NCBI GenBank assembly: GCA_963744905.1
Contig: CAVUUV010000005.1
Span: forward strand, 310,001 to 374,000
Length of the DNA stretch: 64,000 bases
Reading direction: 5' to 3'
Source of the DNA: DATFFO01 sp963744905
Lineage (GTDB): Bacteria > Actinomycetota > Acidimicrobiia > Spongiisociales > ZC4RG35
The notes under the pieces were generated by a model. The model ran no database searches and was not told where the DNA came from. It saw only the letters and a list, made by a program, of their open reading frames with translations. Within the stretch, counting starts at the first letter, position 1; every line of letters starts with the position of its first letter. A program made the translations under genes and the position numbers. Positions 45,287 through 53,240 of the stretch are shown here, piece after piece.

Positions 45287-46783
45287 ATGAAGACCATCTC
45301 ACATTGGATCGGCGGCAAGATGTGGCCCGAGGCGCCGGAGCGCACCGGCCCCGTGTACGACCCGGCTACCGGGGAGCAGACGGCCGAGGTGGCCATGGCC
45401 ACCCTGGTCGAGGTGGACGCTGCCGTCTCGGCGGCTCTGGAGGCTTTCCAGGAATGGCGCAGCGTGCCGGTCACCAGACGCCAGAACATCATGTTCAACT
45501 TCCGCCAGATCCTCAACGACCGCCGCCAGGAAATGGCCGAGACCCTGACGGCGGAGCACGGAAAAACCGTCCCCGACGCCCTGGGCGAGGTCCAGCGCGG
45601 CCTCGAGGTGGTGGAGTTCGCCTGCAACATCGCCCATCTGACCAAGGGGGAGTACTCCGAACAGGTCTCGACCGGGGTCGACACCTACACCATCCGCCAG
45701 CCGCTGGGAGTCGTGGCGGGCATCACGCCGTTCAACTTCCCCGCCATGGTTCCGATGTGGATGTACCCATTGGCGATCGCGGCCGGCAATACGTTCGTGC
45801 TCAAGCCCTCGGAGAAGGATCCCTCCACATCCCTGCTGGCAGCCGAGTGGCTCCTGGAGGCCGGCCTCCCGGAAGGGGTGTTCAACGTGGTCCACGGAGA
45901 CAAGGTGGCCGTGGACCGGATCCTCGAGCACCCCGATATCGCGGCAGTGTCCTTCGTTGGGTCGACCCCGATCGCCCGTTACATCTACGAGACCGGCACC
46001 CGACATGGCAAGCGAGTCCAGGCCCTGGGCGGGGCCAAGAACCACATGATCGTCCTTCCCGACGCCGACATGGAACTGGCGGCCGATGCCGCCGTCTCGG
46101 CCGGATACGGCTCGGCGGGTGAGCGCTGCATGGCGATCTCGGTCGTGGTGACAGTCGGAGATGCGGCCGACCATCTCCTGCCCCGGGTGCAGGAGCGCAT
46201 CGCCAAGTTGCGCACCGGACCGGGGACCGATCCCGACAGCGACATGGGGCCCCTGGTCACCGCCGCCCACCGGGATCGGGTCACGGGTTTCATCGAGAAA
46301 GGAGTGGCCGAGGGCGCCGACCTGGTCAGCGACGGGCGCGGATATGCCCCGTCCGGTTATGAGAACGGCTTCTACGTGGCTCCGACCCTCTTCGATCGGG
46401 TGACCGCCGACATGGAGATCTACCAGAATGAGATCTTCGGGCCGGTTCTGTCCAATGTCCGCTGCGAGAGCTACCAGGAAGCCATCGACTTGATCAATGC
46501 CTCTCCTTACGGCAACGGAACCGCCGTCTTCACCAACGACGGCGGCGCCGCCCGCCTGTTTCAGAACGAGATAGAGGTGGGCATGGTGGGAATCAACGTG
46601 CCAATACCGGTGCCGCTCTCCTTCTACAGCTTCGGTGGCTGGAAGGACTCCCTGTTCGGGACCCACTCGATCTACGGGCCCGACGGTGTCGACTTCTACA
46701 CCCGCAAGAAGGTCGTGATCAGTCGCTGGCCCGACCCGATGCATCGGGGGGTCGACCTGGGCTTCCCCCAGCATGGTGATTGA
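45287..46783 (+). CDS. mmsA: CoA-acylating (methyl)malonate-semialdehyde dehydrogenase
   Basis: 498 residues from ATG 45287; the frame is open further upstream but that part is the repeat. Aldehyde dehydrogenase superfamily, MMSDH subgroup: HWIGGKMWPE, VAGITPFNFPAMVPMWMYP, LKPSEKDPSTS, QALGGAKNHMIVLPDAD and the catalytic Cys in GSAGERCMAIS; the usual general-base Glu of ordinary ALDHs is missing after LGGAKNH, as in CoA-dependent members. Converts malonate or methylmalonate semialdehyde to acetyl-CoA or propionyl-CoA. It is the exit of the pyrimidine-degradation pathway. Confidence 0.92.
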   Translation: MKTISHWIGGKMWPEAPERTGPVYDPATGEQTAEVAMATLVEVDAAVSAALEAFQEWRSVPVTRRQNIMFNFRQILNDRRQEMAETLTAEHGKTVPDALGEVQRGLEVVEFACNIAHLTKGEYSEQVSTGVDTYTIRQPLGVVAGITPFNFPAMVPMWMYPLAIAAGNTFVLKPSEKDPSTSLLAAEWLLEAGLPEGVFNVVHGDKVAVDRILEHPDIAAVSFVGSTPIARYIYETGTRHGKRVQALGGAKNHMIVLPDADMELAADAAVSAGYGSAGERCMAISVVVTVGDAADHLLPRVQERIAKLRTGPGTDPDSDMGPLVTAAHRDRVTGFIEKGVAEGADLVSDGRGYAPSGYENGFYVAPTLFDRVTADMEIYQNEIFGPVLSNVRCESYQEAIDLINASPYGNGTAVFTNDGGAARLFQNEIEVGMVGINVPIPVPLSFYSFGGWKDSLFGTHSIYGPDGVDFYTRKKVVISRWPDPMHRGVDLGFPQHGD

Positions 46784-46876
46784 CGTCGGCGAGTTACCAG
46801 GGCTGTCGGTGGTCGGCCACGGTACGCTGACCGCACCGGCCGAATCCCGGCACGCATACCGAGCCGTAGGAATCAG

Positions 46877-47884
46877 GTGAGCATGGACTTCGGAGTAGTA
46901 CTGCAGACGGATCCGCCTGCGTCCAGGGTGGTCGAACTGGCCCGGATGGCAGAGGAGAACGGGTTCAGCTATGGATGGACCTTCGACTCTCACGTCCTGT
47001 GGGAAGAGCCCTTCGTCATCTTCTCCCAGATCCTGGCCGCCACCGAGCGGATGATCGTGGGACCGATGGTCACCAACCCCGGGACCCGGGATTGGACCGT
47101 GCTGGCTTCACTGTTCGCCACCCTCGACGAGATGTTCGATGGACGCACGATATGCGGTATGGGCCGGGGCGACTCCGCCCTGCGCTACATCGGCCTCGAG
47201 CCCACCCGGCTGGCCACGATGGTGGCTGCCATGGAAACCATCAAGGCATTGGTGGGGGGAGAAACCGTCGAGATCAACGGCCAGGAGGTGCGCATGCCCT
47301 GGGTGGAGCAGGGCTGGGACCTGCCCATGTGGGGAGCGGGTTATGGGCCCAAAGCTCTGCGGGCGGTGGGACGGCACTGCGACGGCTACATCCTCCAGCT
47401 GGCCGACCCACAGATCGTGGAATGGACCAGGGGAGCGGTGAGGAAAGCCGCCCAGGAGGCGGGACGAGACCCGGATCAGATATCGATCTGTGTGGCGGCG
47501 CCGGCCTACGTGGGTGACGATCTGGCTCATCAGCGGGATCAGGTGCGCTGGTTCGGAGGCATGGTGGGCAACCACGTAGCCGACCTGGTCGACCGATACG
47601 GGGGCGACGGCTCGACCGTCCCCAAGGCCCTAACCGACTACATAGAGGCCCGCAAGGGCTACAACTACGACCATCACGGCCGGACCGGCAATCCGGACAC
47701 GGAGTTCGTCCCCGACGAGATAGTGGACCGGTTCTGCGTTCTGGGCACGGTCGACGACCACCTCGCCAAGATGAGGCAGTTGGCCGACCTGGGAGTCGAC
47801 CAGTTCAGCGTCTACCTGATGCACGACGACCGGGAAGGCACGCTAGAGGCATACGGCGAACAGGTGATACCCCAGTTCGCATAG
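46877..47884 (+). CDS. LLM-class F420-dependent oxidoreductase (TIGR03842-like)
   Basis: 335 residues from GTG 46877 (an ATG at 46883 is possible). Luciferase-like TIM barrel: MDFGVVLQTDPPASRVVELA, YGWTFDSHVLWEEPFVIFSQ, GPMVTNPGTRDWTVLASLFA and MGRGDSALRYIG are typical of F420-dependent LLM enzymes. As I recall, this subfamily is often found next to hydantoinase and ureidopropionase genes. The reaction is not known from sequence. As the only redox enzyme in the island besides mmsA, it is a candidate for reducing uracil/thymine to the dihydro form (inference). The 93-base gap before it holds no clear promoter beyond TACGCT at 46824. Confidence 0.85.
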   Translation: MSMDFGVVLQTDPPASRVVELARMAEENGFSYGWTFDSHVLWEEPFVIFSQILAATERMIVGPMVTNPGTRDWTVLASLFATLDEMFDGRTICGMGRGDSALRYIGLEPTRLATMVAAMETIKALVGGETVEINGQEVRMPWVEQGWDLPMWGAGYGPKALRAVGRHCDGYILQLADPQIVEWTRGAVRKAAQEAGRDPDQISICVAAPAYVGDDLAHQRDQVRWFGGMVGNHVADLVDRYGGDGSTVPKALTDYIEARKGYNYDHHGRTGNPDTEFVPDEIVDRFCVLGTVDDHLAKMRQLADLGVDQFSVYLMHDDREGTLEAYGEQVIPQFA

Positions 47885-47909
47885 CCGGGAGCGCCTCTCT
47901 TCGATCAGC

Positions 47910-47915
47910 TACGGT
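47910..47915 (+). promoter_or_regulatory. Candidate -10 box TACGGT of the RDD gene
   Basis: TACGGT lies 27 bases before ATG 47943, leaving a short leader with AGAAAGG. No good -35. Confidence 0.35.
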
Positions 47916-47942
47916 CGTCCCGTACCAAGCAGAAAGGCACGG

Positions 47943-48440
47943 ATGACCAACCCTCCCGACGTACCCGCACCCCAACCGCCTGCCGGCCCCGGGCCTCTGG
48001 CGGAGTGGGCCGACAGGGTGATCGCCACCCTGATCGACTTCGTGTTCGTTTTCGCCGCCGGCATCGTCGTGTTCATCGTCGGCGTCATATTGGGAGCGAT
48101 CTCGGACGTGTTGGGCACCCTGGTCAGTTCGCTCGGCTATCTGGCGCTCAGCATCTATGCGCTGTATCTCGGCTATCTGGAGGGAATCCGGGGCCAGAGC
48201 CCCGGTAAGGCGATCCGCGGCCTGAAGGTGGTCAACCAGGCCAACGGGGAACTGATCGGCGGCGGCATGGGAGTGGTCAGAAAACTGGCCCACGTCATCG
48301 ATTCGATCATCTGCTACATCGGTTATCTGTTCCCGCTCTGGGACCCCCAGAAGCAGACCATCGCCGACAAGCTCCTGCAGACGGTGGTGCTGAAGGACCA
48401 GGAGCACAAGCCCCTCTCGGCCGAGATCTTCATGCCCTGA
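47943..48440 (+). CDS. RDD-family membrane protein
   Basis: 165 residues. A proline-rich N-terminus (PPDVPAPQPPAGPGP) leads into AEWADRVIATLIDFVFVFAA, where the Arg and Asp of the RDD motif sit at the first helix; further hydrophobic segments lie at about residues 32-70 and 105-130, with GQSPGKAIRGLKVV typical of the family. RDD proteins are small integral membrane proteins of mostly unknown function, some linked to ion transport. No functional link to its neighbours is evident. Confidence 0.85.
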   Translation: MTNPPDVPAPQPPAGPGPLAEWADRVIATLIDFVFVFAAGIVVFIVGVILGAISDVLGTLVSSLGYLALSIYALYLGYLEGIRGQSPGKAIRGLKVVNQANGELIGGGMGVVRKLAHVIDSIICYIGYLFPLWDPQKQTIADKLLQTVVLKDQEHKPLSAEIFMP

Positions 48441-48493
48441 TCCCTGTCCTGGGGGTGAGCGATGAGAGCGCGAGCCGCTACCGTTCCTGGGCG

Positions 48494-48991
48494 ATGGCGA
48501 TCTTCCCGATCAGGACCTTTGGCGATCCCGTCTTGCGAACTCCCGCCAAGGGGGTGACCCGGATCGACGAAAAGATCCGCAAGCTCGTAGAGGACATGAC
48601 CGAAACCATGTACGACGCCCCCGGGGTGGGCCTGGCCGCTCCCCAGATCGGTGTCGGGCTGCGGGTGGCGGTATTCGACCCCGGCGACGGGCTCGGGGCT
48701 CGCACCATGATCAACCCCGAGCTGGTCGAGACCGAAGGAGAGTGGGAATTCGAGGAGGGGTGCCTGTCGGTCCCCGGATATTGGTGGCACATCACCCGTC
48801 CCGCCTATGCCCGGATCCGGGCGCTAGACGAGAACGCCGAGGAGGTCGAGTACGAGGGCGACGAGCTGATGGGAAGGGTGCTCCAGCACGAGTACCAGCA
48901 TCTCGACGGGATCCTGATCATCGATCAGCTTCCCAAGAGAGAGCGCAAGAGGGTGCTGAAAGAGTTGAGCGAGCAGGCACTGGGGTTGTGA
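48494..48991 (+). CDS. def: Peptide deformylase
   Basis: 165 residues from ATG 48494 (MAIFPIRTFGDPVLRTPA is the usual N-terminus; a GTG at 48455 would add 13 residues). The three family motifs are intact: GVGLAAPQIG, EGCLSVPG with the metal Cys, and QHEYQHLDG with the two metal His and catalytic Glu. Removes the formyl group from nascent proteins. It is followed by fmt, which adds formyl groups to initiator tRNA. Confidence 0.95.
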   Translation: MAIFPIRTFGDPVLRTPAKGVTRIDEKIRKLVEDMTETMYDAPGVGLAAPQIGVGLRVAVFDPGDGLGARTMINPELVETEGEWEFEEGCLSVPGYWWHITRPAYARIRALDENAEEVEYEGDELMGRVLQHEYQHLDGILIIDQLPKRERKRVLKELSEQALGL

Positions 48992-48998
48992 TGGCCGG

Positions 48999-49910
48999 AT
49001 GAGGGTGATATTCATGGGCACCCCGGCTGCCGCCGTTCCCACCCTGGGAGCACTGGCAAAAGAGGCCGAGGTCGACCCGGTAGTGACCCGGCCGGACAGT
49101 CCCCGGGGACGCTCCCGGCGTCTCACCCCATCACCGGTCGCCATCGCCGCCCGCCATCTCGGGTTGAGGGTGATAAAGCCCGGGACCAAAGCCGCCCTGG
49201 CCGAGCTCTTGACCGCCGAGCCCTCCCCCGACGTGGGAGTGGTGGTGGCATTCGGGATGATTCTGCCTACCGAGGTGTTGTCCTGGCCGCTTCACGGCCT
49301 TCTCAACGTCCACTTCTCGCTGCTGCCGCGCTGGCGGGGAGCGGCTCCGGTGCAGAGAGCGATCATGGCCGGCGACCCGGTCACGGGTATCACGATCATG
49401 AAGATGGACGAAGGCCTCGATACGGGCCCGATCATCACCCAGAGATCGATCGACGTCGCGCCCGACGACACGGGAGGAGAGACGACCGAGAAGCTGGCCA
49501 ACCTGGGCGCCGGCCTGACGGTGGGGGTGGTACGAGACTGGGTGGACGGTACGATCACGGCTCGACCCCAGCCTGAAGAGGGAGCCACCTATGCGTCCCG
49601 TCTCACTCCCGCCGACAGGCGGGTGGAGACCAGCTCAGGGGTGATCGAAGCTCGAAACCGGGTCAGGGCCCTGGCCCCTCAGCCGGGGGCCCAGATCTGG
49701 ATCGATGGACAGCCGCACAAGCTGCTGGAGGTCCGCCCGGCGGAAGCCGAAGTCGAACCGGGGGAGTGGTCGGCCCCTGCCGGAGTTCCGCTGTTGGGCC
49801 TGGCCGACGGCGCCCTGGAGATCGTTGCCATCCAGCCCCCGGGCCGGCGTCCCATGTCGGGGACGGCGTGGCTGAGAGGCCACCCGCTGCCACACGACGA
49901 GTCCGCCTGA
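48999..49910 (+). CDS. fmt: Methionyl-tRNA formyltransferase
   Basis: 303 residues from ATG 48999, 7 bases after def. MRVIFMGTPAAAVPTLGAL at the start, the folate-dependent catalytic region VVVAFGMILPTEVLSWP, LNVHFSLLPRWRGAAPVQRA and MKMDEGLDTGP are all family marks; the C-terminal OB-like domain follows about residue 210. It formylates Met-tRNA(fMet). Confidence 0.95.
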   Translation: MRVIFMGTPAAAVPTLGALAKEAEVDPVVTRPDSPRGRSRRLTPSPVAIAARHLGLRVIKPGTKAALAELLTAEPSPDVGVVVAFGMILPTEVLSWPLHGLLNVHFSLLPRWRGAAPVQRAIMAGDPVTGITIMKMDEGLDTGPIITQRSIDVAPDDTGGETTEKLANLGAGLTVGVVRDWVDGTITARPQPEEGATYASRLTPADRRVETSSGVIEARNRVRALAPQPGAQIWIDGQPHKLLEVRPAEAEVEPGEWSAPAGVPLLGLADGALEIVAIQPPGRRPMSGTAWLRGHPLPHDESA

Positions 49911-49941
49911 GAGGATCGATGGTTCTGTCGGCATGGGTCGA

Positions 49942-49947
49942 TAGACT
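49942..49947 (+). promoter_or_regulatory. Candidate -10 box TAGACT of rpe
   Basis: TAGACT ends 7 bases before ATG 49955, which would make the rpe transcript leaderless from that ATG and argues against the ATG at 49949. Confidence 0.4.
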
Positions 49948-49954
49948 CATGCCG

Positions 49955-50617
49955 ATGAAGCCGGTGAGAATCGCCCCATCACTGCTGGCGGCCGACTTCG
50001 CCTGCCTCCAGACCGAGATCGACCGCGTGGCTGCTGATGCCGACGGCCTCCATCTCGACATCATGGACGGCCACTTCGTCCCCAACATCAGCTTTGGCAT
50101 GCCGGTCATCTCGGCCCTGCGCCGGATGACCGATCTCCACTTCGACTGCCATCTAATGACCACCAATCCCGATGCCTACATCCCCGCCTTGGCCGAAGCG
50201 GGTGCCAACCTCCTCACCATGCATATCGAAGCCCTTCCCGACCCCACCCGCGCCGCCAAGCGGACCCGCGATGAGGGACTCGAGTTCGGACTGGTCCTGA
50301 ATCCCTCCACGCCCTTTGGCGGAGTGGCGCCCTTTCTGGAGCTGGCCGACCTGCTCCTGGTGATGACCGTCGAGCCAGGATTCGGTGGCCAGAGCTTCAT
50401 GCATGACGTCCTGGCCAAGGTGGAATCAGCCCGGGAATGGGTTGAGTCACACGATCTGACGGTCGATATTCAGGTTGACGGGGGTATTTCCCCCGAAACC
50501 GCACCGCTGGCTCGGGAAGCCGGAGCAAACGTGTTCGTGGCGGGCACGGCCATCTTCGGCGCCGCCGACCCGGCGGCGGCAGTGCAGGAACTGAGACAAG
50601 CCATCGAGGACAGATGA
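49955..50617 (+). CDS. rpe: Ribulose-phosphate 3-epimerase
   Basis: 220 residues. MKPVRIAPSLLAADFACLQT, the metal-binding HLDIMDGHFVPN, FDCHLMTTNPD, VMTVEPGFGGQ and QVDGGISPETAPL are all standard. Interconverts ribulose-5-phosphate and xylulose-5-phosphate. Start set at ATG 49955 because of the TAGACT box; ATG 49949 adds two residues. rpe often precedes the riboflavin genes, whose precursor ribulose-5-phosphate it shares. Overlaps the next gene by 4 bases. Confidence 0.93.
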   Translation: MKPVRIAPSLLAADFACLQTEIDRVAADADGLHLDIMDGHFVPNISFGMPVISALRRMTDLHFDCHLMTTNPDAYIPALAEAGANLLTMHIEALPDPTRAAKRTRDEGLEFGLVLNPSTPFGGVAPFLELADLLLVMTVEPGFGGQSFMHDVLAKVESAREWVESHDLTVDIQVDGGISPETAPLAREAGANVFVAGTAIFGAADPAAAVQELRQAIEDR

Positions 50618-51543
50618 CAGAGCGAATTCTCGTCGCCGACGACGATCCCGACATCCTTCAGGTCGTGCGGGTCAACCTGGAGCTGGAGGGATACGAAGTC
50701 GAGACCGCGCTCGATGGCCAGGAAGCCCTAGACAAGGCCACCGAACTTCCTCCCGACCTGATCCTCCTCGACATCATGATGCCGAGGATGGACGGTTTGA
50801 CGGCCCTCCATCGCATCCGCAGCCACTCGACCACCGGTAACACCTCGATCATCCTCCTCACAGCCCGTGGCCTGCCTGAGGACAGGGTCCGTGGTCTGGA
50901 GCTCGGCGCCGACGATTACGTCACCAAGCCCTTCGACGTCTCCGAACTGGTGGCCCGGGTCAAGGCGGTGATGCGCCGCACCCAGGCAGCGCGCGACCTG
51001 TCTCCTCTCACCGGCCTGCCGGGCAACTTCCGCATCTCCCAGGAGATCGAGGAGAGGATCGCCTCCGGTGACCGATTCGCCCTCGTCCACGGCGACCTCG
51101 ACAATTTCAAGGCCTTCAACGACCATTACGGATTCATGCGAGGCGACGAGGTGATCCGCTTCAGTGGTCGTTGCCTGCAAGAGGCAGCCACGGCCGTAGA
51201 CCAGGACGAGCCCTTCGTGGGGCACATCGGCGGGGACGACTTCGTGGCCATCGTCGCCGGGGACGTGGCCGAGGCATTCTGCAAAGAGGTCATCGAGCGT
51301 TTCGACGACGGCATACTCGACTACTACGACACCGCCGACGCCCTGCGCGGCTACATCGAGGTCGTCGATCGGCGCGGCGAGCGCTACGCGGTGCCGGTCG
51401 CCTCGATCTCGCTGGGCGTGGCGACCAACCTGAACCGTCATATCCCCTCGCAGTGGGAGGCATCGGCCCTGGCGGTCGAGATGAAAGAGTTCGCCAAGAA
51501 GCGGGCCGGCTCTTCCTACGAGATCGATCGGCGCACGGGCTGA
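50614..51543 (+). CDS. Response regulator with degenerate GGDEF-like output domain
   Basis: 309 residues. The N-terminal receiver domain (1-120) has Asp9-Asp10-Asp11, phospho-acceptor Asp53 in LILLDIMMP, and Lys105 in DYVTKPF. A GGDEF-like domain (about 130-300) follows: LTGLPGNFRI, VHGDLDNFKAFNDHYGFMRG and HIGGDDF at 204-210, where the active-site motif is GGDDF, not GGDEF/GGEEF. Diguanylate cyclase activity is therefore uncertain; it may bind GTP or c-di-GMP instead. No histidine kinase gene is adjacent. ATGA overlap with rpe. Confidence 0.88.
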   Translation: MTERILVADDDPDILQVVRVNLELEGYEVETALDGQEALDKATELPPDLILLDIMMPRMDGLTALHRIRSHSTTGNTSIILLTARGLPEDRVRGLELGADDYVTKPFDVSELVARVKAVMRRTQAARDLSPLTGLPGNFRISQEIEERIASGDRFALVHGDLDNFKAFNDHYGFMRGDEVIRFSGRCLQEAATAVDQDEPFVGHIGGDDFVAIVAGDVAEAFCKEVIERFDDGILDYYDTADALRGYIEVVDRRGERYAVPVASISLGVATNLNRHIPSQWEASALAVEMKEFAKKRAGSSYEIDRRTG

Positions 51544-51547
51544 GCGG

Positions 51548-52627
51548 TTGAACCAACCCGCCGAGGAGCAGGCGATGCGTCGGGCCATCGCCCTGGGGGC
51601 GGCCCATAAGCCCCATCCCAACCCGCGAGTGGGGGCCGTGATCCTCGGGCCCGGAGGCGAGGTCCTGGCAGAGGCGGGCCATCGGGGCCCGGGCCATCCT
51701 CACGCCGAACAGGCGGCCATCGACCAGCTCGGAGGCCGGGTCCCGCAAGGAGCCACGCTCGTGGTGTCGCTGGAGCCGTGTAACCACCATGCGCGCACAC
51801 CACCATGTACAGAGGCGGTGATCGCGGCCGGCTTCGGCCGGATGGTGATCGGGGCGATCGACCCTGACGAGCGTGTCTCTGGTGCGGGCCTGGCCAGAAT
51901 CCGTGCCGCAGGTATCGAAACCGAGCAGGGCCTGCTGGCAGACGCCGTCGAGCGATCCGATCCGGCCTATTTCCACCATCGGCGAACCGGGCGAGCGAGA
52001 ATCACAGCCAAGACCGCCACGACCATCGATGGACAGATAGCGGCACGGGACGGGACGTCCCAATGGATCACCTCAGCGGAGGCAAGGGCCGACGCCCATC
52101 GCCTGCGCGCAGAGTCTGATGCGGTAATGATCGGCGCCGGAACCCTGCGCATGGATGATCCCGGGCTGGACGTTCGAATACCCGGATTCGAGGGACCCCA
52201 ACCAGTCGCCGTGGTGGTGGCGGGGGCGGGCGACCTCCCACTCGAGCGCCGGATCTGGCGTCGCCCCGGGACGTTGGTGCTGGCGGCGCGGCCGGTGGAT
52301 GTGGCCGCCGAAGTCGTCATCGTCGACGCCGACGCTTCGGGATGGCCGGATCCGGCCGCCGTGACGGTGGCTCTGGTGGAGAGAGGCCTGTTGGCGGTGC
52401 TGATCGAGGGAGGGCCTCGCCTCCTGGGCTCGCTGTGGAAACGGAAGTTGGTCGACGCCGGAGTCACTTACCTGGGAGCGATGGTGGCGGGGGGTGCGGG
52501 AGCCTCCCCCTTCGCCGGCCCATGGGAGACGCTGTCGGACGGGGCCACCATCCTTATCACGGAGGTGCGACAGGTCGGCCCGGACGTGAGAGTCGACTGG
52601 CGCCCCGTTCGGTCCGGGGGCGAGTGA
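51548..52627 (+). CDS. ribD: Bifunctional riboflavin biosynthesis deaminase/reductase RibD
   Basis: 359 residues from TTG 51548. The N-terminal deaminase domain has the zinc motif HPHAEQAAI and LEPCNHHARTPPCTEAVI; the C-terminal reductase has KTATTIDGQIAARDGTSQWI, DAVMIGAGTLRMDDPGL and LIEGGPRLLGS. Deaminates and reduces the pyrimidine intermediate of riboflavin synthesis. First gene of ribD-ribE-ribBA-ribH, in the path that yields FMN and also, through the shared precursor, F420 deazaflavin. Confidence 0.94.
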   Translation: MNQPAEEQAMRRAIALGAAHKPHPNPRVGAVILGPGGEVLAEAGHRGPGHPHAEQAAIDQLGGRVPQGATLVVSLEPCNHHARTPPCTEAVIAAGFGRMVIGAIDPDERVSGAGLARIRAAGIETEQGLLADAVERSDPAYFHHRRTGRARITAKTATTIDGQIAARDGTSQWITSAEARADAHRLRAESDAVMIGAGTLRMDDPGLDVRIPGFEGPQPVAVVVAGAGDLPLERRIWRRPGTLVLAARPVDVAAEVVIVDADASGWPDPAAVTVALVERGLLAVLIEGGPRLLGSLWKRKLVDAGVTYLGAMVAGGAGASPFAGPWETLSDGATILITEVRQVGPDVRVDWRPVRSGGE

Positions 52628-52630
52628 TAG

Positions 52631-52636
52631 TACCGT
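52631..52636 (+). promoter_or_regulatory. Candidate -10 box TACCGT of ribE
   Basis: TACCGT ends 10 bases before the ribE ATG, within the 19-base gap after ribD; a possible internal promoter. No FMN riboswitch-like region fits here or before ribD. Confidence 0.35.
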
Positions 52637-52646
52637 TGAACCAGCC

Positions 52647-53240
52647 ATGTTCACCGGAATCGTCGAGTATCTCGGCACGGTCACGTCGGTGACCGATACC
52701 GATCGCAGCCGCACCTTGACGGTCGACGCCGGTCCCCTCGCCGAGGGGACGAAGACGGGCGATTCGATGGCGCTGAACGGTATCTGCCTCACCGTCACCG
52801 CCGGCAACGACCAAACCCTCACCTTCGGGGTGATGGGGGAGACGCTGGACCGGACCAACCTGGGAGCCCTGGAGAGAGGCGACACCGTGAACCTCGAGCG
52901 CCCGATGTCGGCGCGGGGCCGCTTCGACGGGCACATCGTGCAAGGACACATCGATGGCGTGGGCCGGGTCAGAGGGGCCGCCGAGGACGAAACGAGCCGC
53001 CGTCTCTGGGTCGACGTCGACCCGGACCTGCTGCGCTACATGGTGGAGAAGGGTTCGATCACCGTCGACGGGGTCAGCCTCACCATCGCCCGGGTCGACG
53101 ACAACGGCTTCGAGGTGGCCCTGATACCCCACACCATGGCGGTCACGACCCTGGGTGGTCGACGACCCGGGGATACCGTCAACCTCGAGGTCGACGTCCT
53201 GGCCAAGTACGTGGAACGATTGCTGGGAGTGTCTTCGTGA
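52647..53240 (+). CDS. ribE: Riboflavin synthase alpha chain
   Basis: 197 residues, two similar beta-barrel lumazine-binding domains: MFTGIVEYLGTV with GDSMALNGICLTVT, then GRFDGHIVQGHIDGVG with KGSITVDGVSLTIA. The conserved MFTGIVE N-terminus fixes the start. Combines two lumazine molecules to make riboflavin. GTGA overlap with ribBA. Confidence 0.95.
   Translation: MFTGIVEYLGTVTSVTDTDRSRTLTVDAGPLAEGTKTGDSMALNGICLTVTAGNDQTLTFGVMGETLDRTNLGALERGDTVNLERPMSARGRFDGHIVQGHIDGVGRVRGAAEDETSRRLWVDVDPDLLRYMVEKGSITVDGVSLTIARVDDNGFEVALIPHTMAVTTLGGRRPGDTVNLEVDVLAKYVERLLGVSS

Noticed and set aside
45299..46993. 564-codon minus-strand frame opposite mmsA
   Set aside because: His/Gly/Val-rich shadow without a recognisable domain; mmsA on the plus strand is clear.
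51544..51560. FMN riboswitch before the riboflavin genes
   Set aside because: ribD follows the previous gene by 4 bases and the later genes overlap or are 19 bases apart, leaving no room for the element.
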